Shown in pieces: positions 9,597 through 22,150 of a stretch of DNA of 64,000 bases. Positions within the stretch are counted from its first letter, which is position 1; every line of letters begins with the position of its first letter. Source of the DNA: Alnus glutinosa (lineage: Eukaryota > Streptophyta > Magnoliopsida > Fagales > Betulaceae); contig NC_084886.1 in NCBI RefSeq assembly GCF_958979055.1, positions 13,006,654-13,070,653 on the forward strand. Direction: 5' to 3'. The position numbers and the translations under genes are program-made. The notes under the pieces are model-generated. The model searched no databases and had not been told where the DNA came from. It saw only the letters and a list, made by a program, of their open reading frames with translations.

Positions 9597-12132
9597 AATG
9601 TATGGGTTATTGTTGGTTTTAACTGTAATTTGGTACAAAAGAATTGATTGAATGGGGATTAGTGGTCTGTTCAATCTCTATAGGTAGACAGTGCTTAACT
9701 CTTTTGTTAACTTGTTTTTGGCACAGAGAATTGTTTCTTGTATTGTCCTTTTTGTCATGAAAAAGCAATATATGTTTACTTTTAATTATAGTTATGGTTT
9801 TTGAATAATGTTGGTTGCAAATAATTATTGTAGACTCATTGAATTTTATCGAGTTTCCCTATATGCACATATTTTTGATGACCAGTCATGGTTGTGCAAA
9901 TACTGCAAGAAGGTTCAGGACAAGAACTCCATCGTTTACTCCAAGGGCTGTGACTGTTGTTCAGCATCTAACCCGACTTTATAATTAAATTTATTTTTTA
10001 AGCTGATGAAGGTTTTATAGCATGTGTGCGTGTTCACAATCTCTCTAGTATTACCCACATCCACTAGAATGATTCCTTTATCTTTCCAAGTGCTTCTTGC
10101 TTACTTCCTTTGTTGCTACTCGTGCTTATATTGTCTTTGTTGCTATGGTTTAGAAGGTAACGATGATGATATTGGTGGTAATGGATAGTTTAGACGCTCC
10201 TAGTTCCATGTTCTAGGAGTTGAGAACCATGACATGGATTTTGACATGGCTTTTTGTGCACCATTTGTGTGACACAAAAAAGGTCCCTGCTCTTTATTTC
10301 CTATATATGGTGCTATATTTCTTAGGACTAGAGCTATCTATATGTGTTTTTGAACATAACTCTGGTCCTTCAGTACTTTTTAAACTTATCCTGTTTTGTG
10401 GGAACATATTTAGAATATGTTACATATCAGAATTTATGAAAGCATTAAAACTAGCAAACAGACAATATGCGTGGAAGAGATTCAACTCTGCCTCACCCAT
10501 TCTTGGTTTGAGAACCTCAAACTTAAGGTAGGTCTGGAATGGACAGTGCTATTAAACCTAAATGTTGGGCTTTGGTTACCCTTTACTTTAACCAAAAGCA
10601 TGCAAGTTGCCGCACTATGCCCATCTATGGAGGTTATTCTTCTAGAATTTTAAGAGAAATTTGTATGGATTCTCATTGCTGCCACTTGTATTTCTCAATG
10701 TCATCTTCTCCACTTATGTATTGTAATGGTGTCCTGAAAATTGGGTGTACGTTGTTTCCATTGTTTATGTTTAGTGGGGAGAGAAGCACATGGAGGAACA
10801 TGACTGTCACTTTGAAGCCAAATTTAGATTCTTTCTTGTCCTGCTAATTGGGTTATATGGAAACAAACTGCAATTACAACTCATATGTTGCAGTGTAAGA
10901 ATCAGGGGCATGTTTTGTTGTCTTTTGTGTCTAGATATTTCCCTTCCATGTTGAATCAGTCATTCAAAGGGAACATAAGGAAGATTTATGAGTCAGCCTA
11001 CCTGTTGTGCACCCTTTTTTTTTAGTGCACAGAATAGTAAAAAACCGTCTTTATGTTTGGATTTTATATTGCTCACTAGCCTCACTTTAACCTGCCATGT
11101 GTCATTTTCTTGATCTCAATGATATGTCTTTAGACATGAGCATTGACTTGGTCCAAAAAGAAAAAGAAAAAGAAAAAGAAAAAGAAAAAAGAAAAAGAAA
11201 GACAGATGGTGCCCTTTGGTAGGATCTCTGATTTGAGAGTAATGACATGACTTGAAATGGGTTTGGTTGAGCACTTTCAGAGATTTAGCTGAAGATATTA
11301 ACTTGATTGCTCTAGCGTGTCAATATTCAGAGACAGCAAATTAATTTTCTGTAAGTCTCTCTCAGACTTCTACTTCTCTTTATAACCTTTTGATACTGCT
11401 TTTAGTATAATTGTCAGACTCTTTTAATAGTCAGATCACATCAATATGCATATGGTTATTCAAGAAGAAAATATGCCAGTTTAACTATACATTATTTTCT
11501 GTCTCCTTTTGTAGTTAATATTTGTCTGCAAAATTATGATTTATAGAGTTATTTTTCAACTTGACTTGTCATATCTCAATGCGATTTTCCTGACTGCTCT
11601 TCAAATACCATTTGCCACAATCTTAATATATTTGAATAATGTGCACATTTTCATTTAATGCTCTGAGAGATTTTATTATTATTATTTTTTTTTAATTATG
11701 GTCTGACATCTCTCTAGAATATTTGAATTTGTCCAGCATGCCATTCCAACAAATGTTTGATAGACATTATTGCTCATAATTTAGATGTTGAAACTTCTTT
11801 GTGTAGGCAACGCATTGTTGTGAAAATATATATATATATATATATATATAATTCTAAAGTAAAGCCAAGGAATTTGATTATTCTGAAGACTGAGGCATTC
11901 CAATATATTTATAGATTTCCAAGAGAATGGCAGCTTAAGACAGACTAATTAAGCATTTCTATGCAAAAGAATTGAAAGACATTAAAGTTTTAGGAACTTA
12001 GGTTGTTTGTTATTGATCATGTGAAGCACCTTTAATCATTACATTCAAAGAGTAATTGAAGTCCAAATCTGGCACCAATCTAATGTCCTAACTGCAATCA
12101 TATACTGGAATGTACAAAGTATGAGAATGGTT
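9597..12132. other. Intergenic stretch between the DUF716 gene and ARPC2B
   Basis: The first 200 bases are probably the 3' untranslated region of the DUF716 gene. The rest is AT-rich, with an (AAAAAG)n tract at 11156-11200 and a (TA)n tract at 11826-11850. Frames of 70-100 codons around 10220-10850 show no domain, consistent splice sites or codon bias. A short cysteine-bearing phrase near 9888-9960 (WLCKYCKKVQDKNS) is noted but too short to call. Confidence 0.5.
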
Positions 12133-15100
12133 TTAATCTAATTTGGCATATCCCATTGAAGAAGAAAACTTTGGGAATCTCAACCATCGTCGACGGAAAC
12201 GCCCAAATCCGTGGATTTTAATTCGGGATCGGAGTCGCTTGATCTTCCTGCTTAAGTTGCCATATCTTCGCTTGAGGATTTTAGATTTTGATAGACTGAC
12301 CAGTTTGCTTATATACTTGTATCCTCCACCTGCATCAAAACAAACAGTAACAAGCTCAAAATGGTAAGAAAATTTTATTTGTTTTTGTTCCACTATCACT
12401 GTGCTGGGAACTTTTTGCTAAACTGAGTATAGTAAATTTTTAATTTTTTTTCTTCTACTTTTTAGAAGTACTGTTACTTTCCTAAATGGGATGGGATGAA
12501 TTGGTAGTTTAGTTAAGTTCATATCTCAACTTTTATAGTAAGCCTCAAGGGGTAGCTTAATCGGCTGGAGACCATATCTCATGAAGCGGAAGTTACTAGT
12601 TCGAATCTCTCATTTCCCCTCTCTTTGGGGCCAATTACTTATAAAAAAAACTCAACTTCTACATTGGACTGAAACTAAGGACAGTGCATCTTTCTGGGTA
12701 AAAGAAAAACCAGTACTGTTGTTTGGATCTTTCTTAAAGATATATCAGTTGAAAGCATACCTTGATATTTTTGAAATTGTTCTTTTTCTTCTGAGCTTGC
12801 ACTCTGCAGGACCTGCAAGTCACGTAGAGAGTTTCACTGTCATTTTCTTCTTGGTTTTAATTATCTTTTGTAAGGTCTGAAAGTGGTTTTATCGGAGTAG
12901 TTCTTTTTGCAATATTAAGTGACTGATTTTGTTTGCAAATGACCTTCACTAAAGAAAAAAAAAAATTCTTTTCCATTTTTATAAATATTATTGTGCCAGA
13001 GTATAGACTACTTGATGCAACTTAGGTTACCTCAACCAAACTTTCCAAACGCTTCCTCATCCTTCTCTGAATAAAACCTCTGGTGCACTATTTGAATAAC
13101 CTTGTCAGCCAAAGATGTAAGAAGACCAATATCTAACAATCTTAAGAAGAATTGAAAAAAAAAACATTGCCCAGTGTTAAAAAAAAGTTTATAGAAATAT
13201 TACCTTTACATGGTATTTAACGTAGGCATTGAAGTTCAATAGACTCCATACAGTCTTATCTAGTCTTTTGCCCTCAACATGGCGTGAAGAAATATCTATA
13301 AAAAATTTATGCATAAATGTCTTAGACAAACTTTATCTGGTATATAAAGAAAAGATAAAAATTAGCTGCTGTTATCTTAAAATTACAAAAAGCATCTTAT
13401 GTTTGAGTTGAAGTTTTCCTTAAAATGCATGATTGAAGGTACACGTTGGAGGGTTCAAGATGAAATATTTAGATCTGGAGTATCTGTGTTTTGTGTGAAC
13501 TTGTGGTTGGCAGTAATAATGATACCAAAAGAAACAAATCCTCCATTGGTGCTCAAATCTTCAAAAGATTCTCCTCTCAGTTCTGGAGGAGGAATGGGCG
13601 ACCAGGTGCAATGAGGTACTTTGGCCCATTCTTGAGAACTTCCCACATCCATAAGTTCCTGGAGAAAGTGAATAAAAGAAAAGGAACAAAGAACAAAAAA
13701 ATTCATCATGCTGAGGAATAGCACCGGATGTATCATATCATATCAGGCACAAACCTGAAAGAAGGCTGTTGCAATAATCACATCTGAATTTTCTTTGAAA
13801 CGCATGGGGAATACTGCTATGATTTTTTGTGGCTGTCAAACACATGAATTCCCTTCAATTTAGACAATCCGTAGTTGCATAAGAAAGTAGAGTAAAATTT
13901 CTAGCTGTTTAAACTTTTCAATTTTGGCTTCAATTTGAAATTTCAAATGTTTGAAATGTAAATCTTGGCTGAACTTAGTTTTAGGCCAAATTACTAGATT
14001 ATTATTTATGCAGACTTACCTTATAGGTCTCTGGCAACTAATGTTCTTATGGCATACAGCCTAGGCTACATAAAATTGGTAGAAATGTAGCATGGAATAG
14101 AGTATAAGAGTTTGTGAAGCTGTTTCTGGAATCAATTCAGGATAGAGGATTTGACTGTACGTGTGGACTTACCTTTCTGATGACAAAGAAAGATTCCCTT
14201 GGGTGATAGACTAGTTTGATTGGTTTGTAAGTCCCTTGAAATGTAACCTGGGAATTGAGATTGAGCAACATTTCTTTCAACTGAGAACTTAGTATTACTG
14301 CTTGCACTGAAGATATCTCTGTAATTGCCTTTACAGAGTCTGGAACAAGAAAACATGCATCGATTACAATTATTGCTATCTTCTTAAGCATTTTGCTAAT
14401 TCTTCCACTATTAGTTTATTACTGTATAACAAATCACTGGCAGAAAGGAAATGATTTTGTTTGATTAAGCTCCAAATTCTCAAAGATCTTGAAGGTTTTA
14501 ATAAATGAGTATACATTTTGTTTGAATTTCTTCAGGGTACTATTCTAGTCTATTTTATCCTTTACCCTTTTTTGTACTATTTCTGCTCCACACAGAAATC
14601 GTGTATAAAAAACTATTGAATTCTAATTATTGAAATTTCAACGTGTTCGCTTTCTCTTCAATAAAATGATGCTTTACCTAAGTTATTTTACTTCTTTGCT
14701 GGATTATCAGGAGATTATGTTGGTTTCCTTCAACTAGCTTAGTATTTCTGGATACTTGGATTTCCCTACCCAGATCCTCCGAAATGGCAATATTGGCGAG
14801 GTGGCAAAAACCACACTAATTAAATGATATTTTCTTGGAGCTTAAATTTTCAACTTCATGCATTTGGAGGTGTGTGCTCTTTCTTCTTTCTGTGTCTTAG
14901 ATTTTGTTTTATGATGTTTACTCACTCGATTCAGATTGTAAAAGCTTATGTTCATAATTCTCCTTTAATGCAGTGACTAGCAGTTTATTAATCTTCTCCT
15001 TATTTTAAGTTCATCTCAATGCCTAATAACCACTTCATCAAATCCATTCTATTAACATGTTGAAATGCTACTATATCCTTTTTCTTTTTTCTGGAAATAT

Positions 15101-18100
15101 CTTTAGTGCGACTAGTTATATCTAGTAGCATAGCATTATGGTTGCCAAGAGGATGTTTACAAATGGCATGCATTTTAATGAAACTTAATAAACATAAGAA
15201 TCTTCCTAAAATGGGCTTAGGTGGGATAAGAAAGGTAGTTCCAAATGTGATTTAATGAAAACTCAATAAATTAGCAATCTTCTTAAATGCCCTTGGGGGG
15301 TTAGGAAACGTAGTATCAAATGTGAAAGGAAAAAGGTGGGCTCAAATTTAATGAGTAGATGCTTTTAGACTTAATATTTTTTGGAAACTCTATTTTATTA
15401 AAAAAAAAAAAAATTTGGAAACTCTACATAACTTAGAAAAGTAGAAAGGAATCACCCCATCTTTTTTGGACAAGAGAGTATAAATTATCGAATATTTTTA
15501 TTTTTATTTTTGGAAATCAAGCCAGAGAAAGTGCATATTAATCTCCATTCACAGTGCCATAAAAATTGTTGCTCTTACATTTAAAATAATAATAATAATA
15601 ATAAACAGAGTTAAGATGTAAATAGTATGAAAAAATATTTCAAGTTCCAAGAATCTTTTGTATATCATTGAAATGAAGGATTACCAAACCTTTGCCATGT
15701 GGAATCTTATCAAAGTTAATACTTAGAGTAAGCTGGTATCCTTCTTTTGCTGGTTCAACAATCTCCATTACATCAGAACTAACTCCCTGTACCATCTCTA
15801 TAGTGTAGTGCGAAAGCCCATGCGATAGCAGGGCACCCTGGGACAGTAGTGGGGTGGATATTGACAAGTAGGTATGATATGGATCTGATGCTGAAGACTG
15901 TTAAACATTAAAGAGGAATCATCAAAATAATTCTTAAATTATTTGTTAAAGCTATAAAACCTGTATAATTACAAACTGACAACACACACAAATTTTAATC
16001 ATAAAATGTATGCCTCTTCTCCCACTAATATTGGTTTCTGAAATTTTCAATTTAAAAATTCTAACTCTTGCTCAAAGATGTAATCTTTTTTACTCGCTTC
16101 ACAATCATCATATGTTCCAATTAAACCTGACTACTTGAATCATATTTGGATATAGAGAACACGAGTTCTGAAATTCTATGCATGATGAAATTGTTTTTTT
16201 ATGCTTGCACATGAAATTCATCAACTGAAACTAGGTACAAGAAACAGAAAATGGATGTTGAACACTAAAATATGTCAAGTTTTTATATGATATGAGTGCC
16301 AAGGGTTTTACCTGGATGTGGTATTCCACAGATCCGAATTCATACAAGTGATGATCAATCTCCATGGGCTTTTCAGCACTGCCATGAGAGGAATAATGTT
16401 GATTGTCAGATTGGTTCTGTTTTCTTCTGTTCTTTATTTCTTTTTTATAAGTAGAATGATTATAATTTTCTCTTGTATACTTTCTAGACTTGCGCTCCTC
16501 TGCACTTTTAGTGAATTTGAATTACTTATAAAAACAACTTATTTTCAATCCATCAATCTACAGAAAGAAAAACATTAACTTTAAAACTTCCAAAATAATC
16601 ATTTCGTTCCTTGTATCTTCATGGCTTGGATTTTGGAATTTTCTTGTCCTTTTCTCTCTAATTAAACTATCCATTTACATTCACAATACCATGTCCATTA
16701 TTAATAAGCCTAATCAAATTGTTGACAACTTCTTCACTGTAAAACAGGAAGTAAACATATTAATATGGGGTAGATTCTACAAACTGTGGTATATGGAACT
16801 CGGTTTAACTAAGCCTTAGTCCTAACTGATTGAGTCAACTACGTGAATCCTTTTGAGTGAGTGTTTTGGGAGGGGGTGCGAGACCGATGGTTGACGAGAT
16901 TATGGGCAAAAGAGTTTCCGTTTTTGTGGACTTTGGTTGCTATCCAATTGAAAAAAGTTAAGAGAAGCAAGAAAGTATCCATAATTATAGGCGAAAATAT
17001 CGCCACTAAATGGAGACGTTGCTGTTTTGGAGGGCGAGGATGACTGCAAGCGAGTTTCTTCAAGATAGAGTTTATGCAGACCGAGGTTTACTTTCTATTT
17101 AAGCTCACCAATCAATTACAGATTTGACTATTAGGATTACAAGGTTTGATGCCATCTGATAACTCCAATGTAGCATTTCAAGACTATGATTAGTGATCCC
17201 TTTGGTTGTTACAGAAATGTGACGCCTGTCCATAGGGTCCAATTTTTTTGTTCGTCAGCAGGGCAAAGAAAGGTTCTCCGCATTTTTATATGGCTCACCT
17301 GCCTCTATGATAAGCTGAACCTAGAGATTACTAGTGTAACACCCCGGTCCCATATTGGGAAGAGATGAATAGTTCATAGAGTGAGTAGTTTATAAAGATA
17401 CTCATGGGTGTTAAGTCCCACATTGCTTGTAACGACCCAAGGAAAAGCGCTAGCCACATCTGCGCTATCACTCCAAAAGGACTAGTCAATTTGAAGCTTT
17501 TCCAAGAATCCATTATAAAGCCCAGTTTCACCTAGTAACTAGGCAATGTGGGACTTAACACCCATGAGTATCTTTATAAACTACTCACTCTATGAACTAT
17601 TCATCTCTTCCCAATATGGGACCGGGGTGTTACAACTAGTCCAACTGAACAGAAATGACAATTTCATGTCTACTTGGTGGAAGATGTAGCTATCAACTAT
17701 TATGCTAATGGAAGTATACAGCTTCATCCCACCCACCAATTAGTGCTGAACATTCCGTTGCTTGTCCACCTGGAAAACACGTCTTTCTGTCCGCCAAAGT
17801 TCATCTGTAAAAATAATTGCCTACAGCTCCCACATATTGAAAGGCAAATTTCTACTTATATGCCCTATAATAACCTAAGGGAAGATCATTTATTTTCTGT
17901 ATCTTTTCCTACAGAAGATTAGAATGGAAATTACATTTCCTAGATTCCCTGATGATTTTATGGTGAATGGTATTGTTGTGGTGGATTTAAATCTTGTCAA
18001 CCAAATAAAGAAAACAACATAGATGTTATGTCCAATGAGTATGAGTAACTGTCTCCTAATGACCTAAGGCAAGAGAAGTTGTATAACTAACGTTAAAAGT

Positions 18101-18148
18101 AAAATATCAGCTGTTTTATTCCAATGCCTTAGAATGTTGATAAGCTTT

Positions 18149-18187
<39 letters not shown>

Positions 18188-18751
18188 CCTCCGAATAATA
18201 AAATCTCAGATCAAGCATGATGGGGCCTATTTGAGCTGCCTGCTTAGCTAAGATGTTTAGCATGATGGGTTTTACAGTTTGCATGCGTGAGCATTGTTAA
18301 AATTGGCAGCAAAGTGGCTGCCACATACTTCCTCATTTTTGCAGCTTATTGTCATGCATGCAGAGCTTTTCGCAACATTTCTAGGCAATACTTGGTTCTA
18401 AATGGCTGAACATCTACAATTAAGAGGTACTTTTTTGCCCACTCAACCTCTGTTTCTCACTAGCAATCATAGCCCACTCAAGAGATGAAGGTTAAGCAGC
18501 AGTGACCAACAAATAGTTTTGTCAGCACAATAGCGCTCTTGCATACACTTTCTGAAGACCATGCAAGGCACTAAGAGCTCCACTAAAATAATAACTCTAC
18601 TTTTTCAGCTTTTTCGGCTGGAAAACTTCCATAGCTGTTAGGGATAATATTGTATTGTTACCAGGACTTTTCAATATATAAAATGTTCTTACCGGTACCG
18701 TTTGAGCAGGATATCCCTCAGTGCCGGAGACGCTCTTTCAAAGCATGCCAT
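12133..18751 (-). CDS. ARPC2B: Actin-related protein 2/3 complex subunit 2 (ARPC2B type)
   Basis: Ten exons join in frame into 369 residues: 18751-18693, 16378-16312, 15897-15690, 14339-14173, 13832-13755, 13658-13526, 13295-13204, 13087-13031, 12812-12761 and 12329-12133 (stop TAA). All introns have GT-AG ends. The protein starts MACFERASPALRDILLKRYR and contains KPMEIDHHLYEFGSVEYHIQ, a central ILSSQLKEMLLNLNSQ, AVFPMRFKENSDVIIATAFF, CTWSPIPPPELRGE, SSRHVEGKRLDKTVW and IQRRMRKRLESLV. Its basic C-terminus (RIKIHGFGRFRRRWLRFPKF) separates the plant ARPC2B branch from the shorter ARPC2A. ARPC2 is the p34 scaffold of the ARP2/3 complex that nucleates branched actin filaments. In plants the complex, activated by SCAR/WAVE, shapes trichomes and pavement cells. 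Intron 1 (about 2.3 kb) holds a 92-bp-arm hairpin element, and intron 9 holds a SINE. No lesion was seen. Confidence 0.93.
12538..12650 (+). mobile_element. tRNA-derived SINE in ARPC2B intron 9
   Basis: The head has RNA polymerase III promoter words: an A-box-like TAGCTTAATCGG at about 12553 and a B-box-like AGTTCGAATCTC at about 12598. An ACTT(AT)AAAAAAAA tail ends at 12650. Direct repeats CTCAACTTTTA (12525-12535) and CTCAACTTCTA (12651-12661) flank it, with one mismatch, as expected of a target-site duplication. It lies antisense to ARPC2B within an intron. Confidence 0.8.
15380..15426 (+). mobile_element. Tail-only retroposon scar in ARPC2B intron 3
   Basis: The 13-bp word TTTGGAAACTCTA at 15380-15392 is repeated exactly at 15414-15426. 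Between the copies lies only TTTTATT plus a run of A. This is the footprint of a 5'-truncated LINE or SINE insertion reduced to its 3' tail. Confidence 0.65.
16839..17063 (-). pseudogene. Possible RNase H-like LINE fragment in ARPC2B intron 1
   Basis: The minus-strand frame ends in WIATKVHKNGNSFAHNLVNH, which resembles the C-terminal end of the RNase H domain of plant non-LTR retrotransposons (pattern V-x-R-x-x-N-x-x-A-H-x-L-A-x). The rest of the frame does not resemble the family, so this is a weak call for a degraded fragment. Confidence 0.3.
17335..17634. mobile_element. TGTAACACCCC foldback element with 92-bp perfect arms
   Basis: The left arm 17335-17426 and right arm 17543-17634 are exact inverted copies (TGTAACACCCCGGTCCCATA and on). 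They are separated by 116 bases. Direct repeats ACTAG (17330-17334 and 17635-17639) flank the whole. The segment 17429-17634 read on the minus strand itself starts TGTAACACCCC and ends GGTCGTTACA, the TG...CA form of a short LTR. The structure could therefore be one complete short LTR-like unit plus an inverted partial copy. It lies in ARPC2B intron 1, and a transcript of it would fold into a long hairpin. Confidence 0.8.
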
Positions 18752-19757
18752 CCTCAGAAATGCCTGATCTCTCCACAAATGGTTGAAAGTGGAAGTGAAG
18801 TGAGATAAGAGTATATTGCACCCAAGGTGTTTTTGGGGTTTAACTTTGAGTAGACTGTAAGTTCAACTTCACAATCATGTTTGGCAACATTTGAAGCAAG
18901 TGCTTTCCACCATCTTTTTGTCATTGACTTGGGTAGAAGGCACGCTAAAGTGATAGCCTGTGCATATCCTCTTCTTGCTAGATTTTGTTTTCGGATCCTA
19001 TTATAAAGAAAAAAAAAGAAGAAATCTTGCTGTTTGTTGATTTTCTATTCCTAATTCTCTTTTTCTTCTAGAGTGTTTTGGATTATTCAAGTAGACGTGG
19101 AGTCACGTCAGTTGGTGGCTTGGTGCATAGAATCTTCATGTGACAATGCATAATCTAGCCACCACCCCTAACGTTGATTTTAAAACATAATGAGAGAGAA
19201 GATACACCTTTAGGGTTTCGATTTTTTTTTTTTCAAAGAGTACTGCTATATGCTCCTAAATGTGACATGCCTTTTAAAATTAAAATTGGGTTAAAATCTA
19301 ATAATGATCATATTTGAAGGATAAAAGGGGGGAATAAGAGTCTTGGATGTAGCATTACTCTTTTTAGAGCATATGGAAAGAAAAAGTGAGACACTCTATG
19401 AGACAGTTTCTCACTTTCCAACAATTTTTTATTTTCTTTTTCTAATTAACTTTCCGTTAGTTTAAAATTGAAAACAATAGTAATTTGTTAGACTTCAAAA
19501 AAAAGAAAAAAAAAGTCATGGGATCAAGTTTACGACTTTTTGAAATAAAGGTTTTAATTAAGGCAGGCTGCCAAGTTTCAAGGAAGCCAAGGGTGAAGGC
19601 GTCAAGGCGGGGTGTTGTATAGGGGGATTGAGATCTATTGTAATATATAGGGTATTGCACTAGGTGCAATATTTTTTATTTGGACCGGTCATTTTAAATG
19701 AGTGGTATAAATCGTGACTAAACATTTAAAAAAAAAAATGATGGCTTGCAATAAAAT

Positions 19758-20050
19758 AGGTGGTTGAACTATCCTTTTTGGTCATAGAAGTAGTTTGGCC
19801 ATCCCAAATGGCCAGGTTGAGAGTGGTAGAACCACCCACTATGGCTAAGGGGCTAGTTCAACCACCCCTAAATTCGCCGTTGGGGGTGGCCAAACGACCT
19901 CCTATAACCATAGGGATTGTTCGACCACCTCCAATAGCCAATATGAAGATGGTCAAACGATTCTTAAGGCCAAAGAGGTGGTTTAATCACTCTCAAACGG
20001 ACAATTTGAGTGACTGAACCACTCACTTTAGCCACAATGAAGGTTCGGCC
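19758..20050. repeat. Degenerate GGTGGTTNAACCACC palindromic repeat block
   Basis: Units such as GGTGGTTGAACTATCC, AGTTCAACCACCCC, GGGGTGGCCAAACGACC and GTTCGACCACCTCC alternate on both strands every 25-40 bases. Together they make a string of short palindromes. They are probably the internal repeat of a dispersed element. The 85-codon frame through the block reflects the repeat and is not a gene. A related GC-rich word pair (GGTGGCTGCCGGTTGGCAGCC) is present at about 40911. Confidence 0.6.
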
Positions 20051-21587
20051 GCCCTCAAATTTAAGCAGATTCTTCTTTTTCCCGAAATAATTTAATTATT
20101 TTTAATCATACTTTAGCAGACATCTGTCCATACCGTCATCCGATCTGTCCAGCACTTGCAACTGTTTTTCATGTTTCTAGAAAGAAATGCATTTTCAAGT
20201 TATGCTTAACTTTCCATTCGTATCACTTTTTTTTTTGACATTTTCCGGAATTATATGGACAATGCAAATGAGTTCAGAGTGACATTAGGCCATTCTTTGA
20301 TTTTAATAATGAATTAATTAATATAAAATTGAAGAGAGGACTTAGGCCGTATAACGTTAAAATTATATCATTTAAATGATTGAGATGATGGTATCAAATT
20401 TGTCTGATAATATTTAACGTTAAATATTGTGTGTAGCGTAAAGGAAAAGATATATATATATATATATAATGTAGGCCATATAACCATAAATATTATCAGA
20501 CATATGCCAAATCAAAAAATAATAATTCACCCAATTATGCAAAGTCAAATTTACAACCCCCCAAGTGGATTTAGTTTAAAGAATTCCAAAGTATTGGATT
20601 AGAAGTTCTTTTCATGACACAAACTATCCTATAATTTTATTTTATTTTGGAAAAAATAACTCAAATAAATTGAAGGGATAACTTCATTTAAGGGTACCGA
20701 ACTTTCACCATTTTTGACAGAAAATACCTGAACTTTAAAACGTCTCAATTTAGGGTATCCATTTTTTAGAAAGTTTCAATTAGGGATCATCCGTTAGGAT
20801 TTTTCGTTAAATTCTATTAAAATTTCCAAAATACTCCTCATTTTTTTTAGAAAAAAAAAATGCTTGAATGTAGGTTAGATATGTTTCCTTTGCAACATGA
20901 GCACAGTAACAAGATGCGGTCGCAGCAAGATATGTTTTTTGGCTTTGTGTGGTGGTCCGGGCTATTGGCGAGTGGGGTGGCGACGTGACAACAACAAGCA
21001 GGTCGGGCGAGCTGTGTAGTGTATGTTTAGGATGGATAGGGCTTCAATAGTGAGCTTTTAGTGATGATTGGCTAGATGTAGAGAGAGAAAGCTAGAGAAA
21101 TATTAGGAGGTGGTAGCGAGCACAGCGAGACAATGACTACTATGGGTTTCTTGGTTTAACACGGCGGTCCAGACGGTGGTGGCGAGCACTCATTTATTGG
21201 CTTTGCAACATGAGCACAACGCTCAGTTCGTGAGAGAGAGAGATTGGGAGGAGAAAGAGACAAAATAATAATTAAAAAAAAAAATTTAAATAGTATAGAT
21301 AAAGAATAGATAATCTAATATATAGTATTTAAAAACCCTTTAACTAAAATAAACAAAGAAAAAAAAAAAGAAAAAAGAAAAAAGAGAGAGAGGCGTTTTA
21401 GCTAAAATTTAAATAGAACTTTAAATAATCAAATGCGAATGCTCTTTTAAGGCTATCATCCTTCTGTTTACAATCACACACCTAAACCACCAAACACATT
21501 CTTAAAAATGGCCAAAAGCCATTGCATACTATTGATCGAGGTTATGTTTATAACCACCGACAGCAATGCTCGTACGAAGTCTACTTA

Positions 21588-21631
21588 CCTTGACTTCAGA
21601 AGTAGTCATTGTCCGAGGATAGAAAACCTGT
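21588..21631 (-). other. Isolated exon-like segment of unknown membership
   Basis: On the minus strand TTTTACAG precedes GTTTTCTATCCTCGGACA, then ATGACTACTTCTGAAGTCAAG, then GTAAGT. This is an acceptor, a short coding phrase (VFYPRTMTTSEVK) and a strong donor. No partner exon was found. It could be an alternative leader exon of ARPC2B, which starts 2.8 kb further along the same strand, or a captured fragment. Confidence 0.25.
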
Positions 21632-22045
21632 AAAATCAAGCCCCACAAAATTCAAATAGAAGAAGAGCCTTCATGTAATCATGTGTATTATTGATAGAAA
21701 CAAGTACATAGACAGCTATTCTCAGGAAAAAAAGTACATAGACAGCTGTGGATTGATACTTGGATAATGCCCGTTCATAACATTGTCACAATCTATCTCT
21801 CTATTTGATACTTGGATAATGCTATTGTTGGCACCTATTTTATATCCGTAACATGGCATGTTTTAAGTAAATTATTTTTTAATTGTTTTTAAGGATAAAT
21901 ATAAAAAGTCATTTAAAATACTTTACTTTAACCGATATAAAATGTATGATAAATGAGGGTGGAGAGTAACATTACTATTTGATACTTTATCATGAATCCC
22001 ATGAGTTTAACCCAATTCGATTTAAACCCTTGTATTTAGCTATTA

Positions 22046-22150
22046 GGCTCCGTTTGTTTTTACGTAAAATATTTTCGGTTGAAAATGTTTTCAGCTTAAA
22101 TTATTTTACTTGAAAAGTAATTTCGTTAAAAATACTTTTCGACGTTTGGC
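22046..22150. repeat. Fragment with CTCCGTTTGTTTTTACGTAA end
   Basis: The stretch opens GGCTCCGTTTGTTTTTACGT and continues with AAAATATTTTCGGTTGAAAA and mirrored TTTCAGCTTAAATT. It matches the end type of the element at 5370-6012. Confidence 0.45.

Noticed and set aside
9888..9960. Cysteine-bearing phrase resembling a small zinc ribbon
   Set aside because: Only about 25 residues, no start or splice sites, probably in the 3' region of the DUF716 gene.
10220..10847. Cluster of 78-103-codon frames
   Set aside because: Overlapping in different phases, AT-rich, without domain, consistent introns or start context.
12553..12610. Possible tRNA gene (A- and B-box words)
   Set aside because: No cloverleaf can be completed; the poly(A) tail and target duplications show it is a SINE.
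13455..13736. 93-codon minus frame taken as a separate small gene
   Set aside because: It is exon 6 of ARPC2B extended into its introns.
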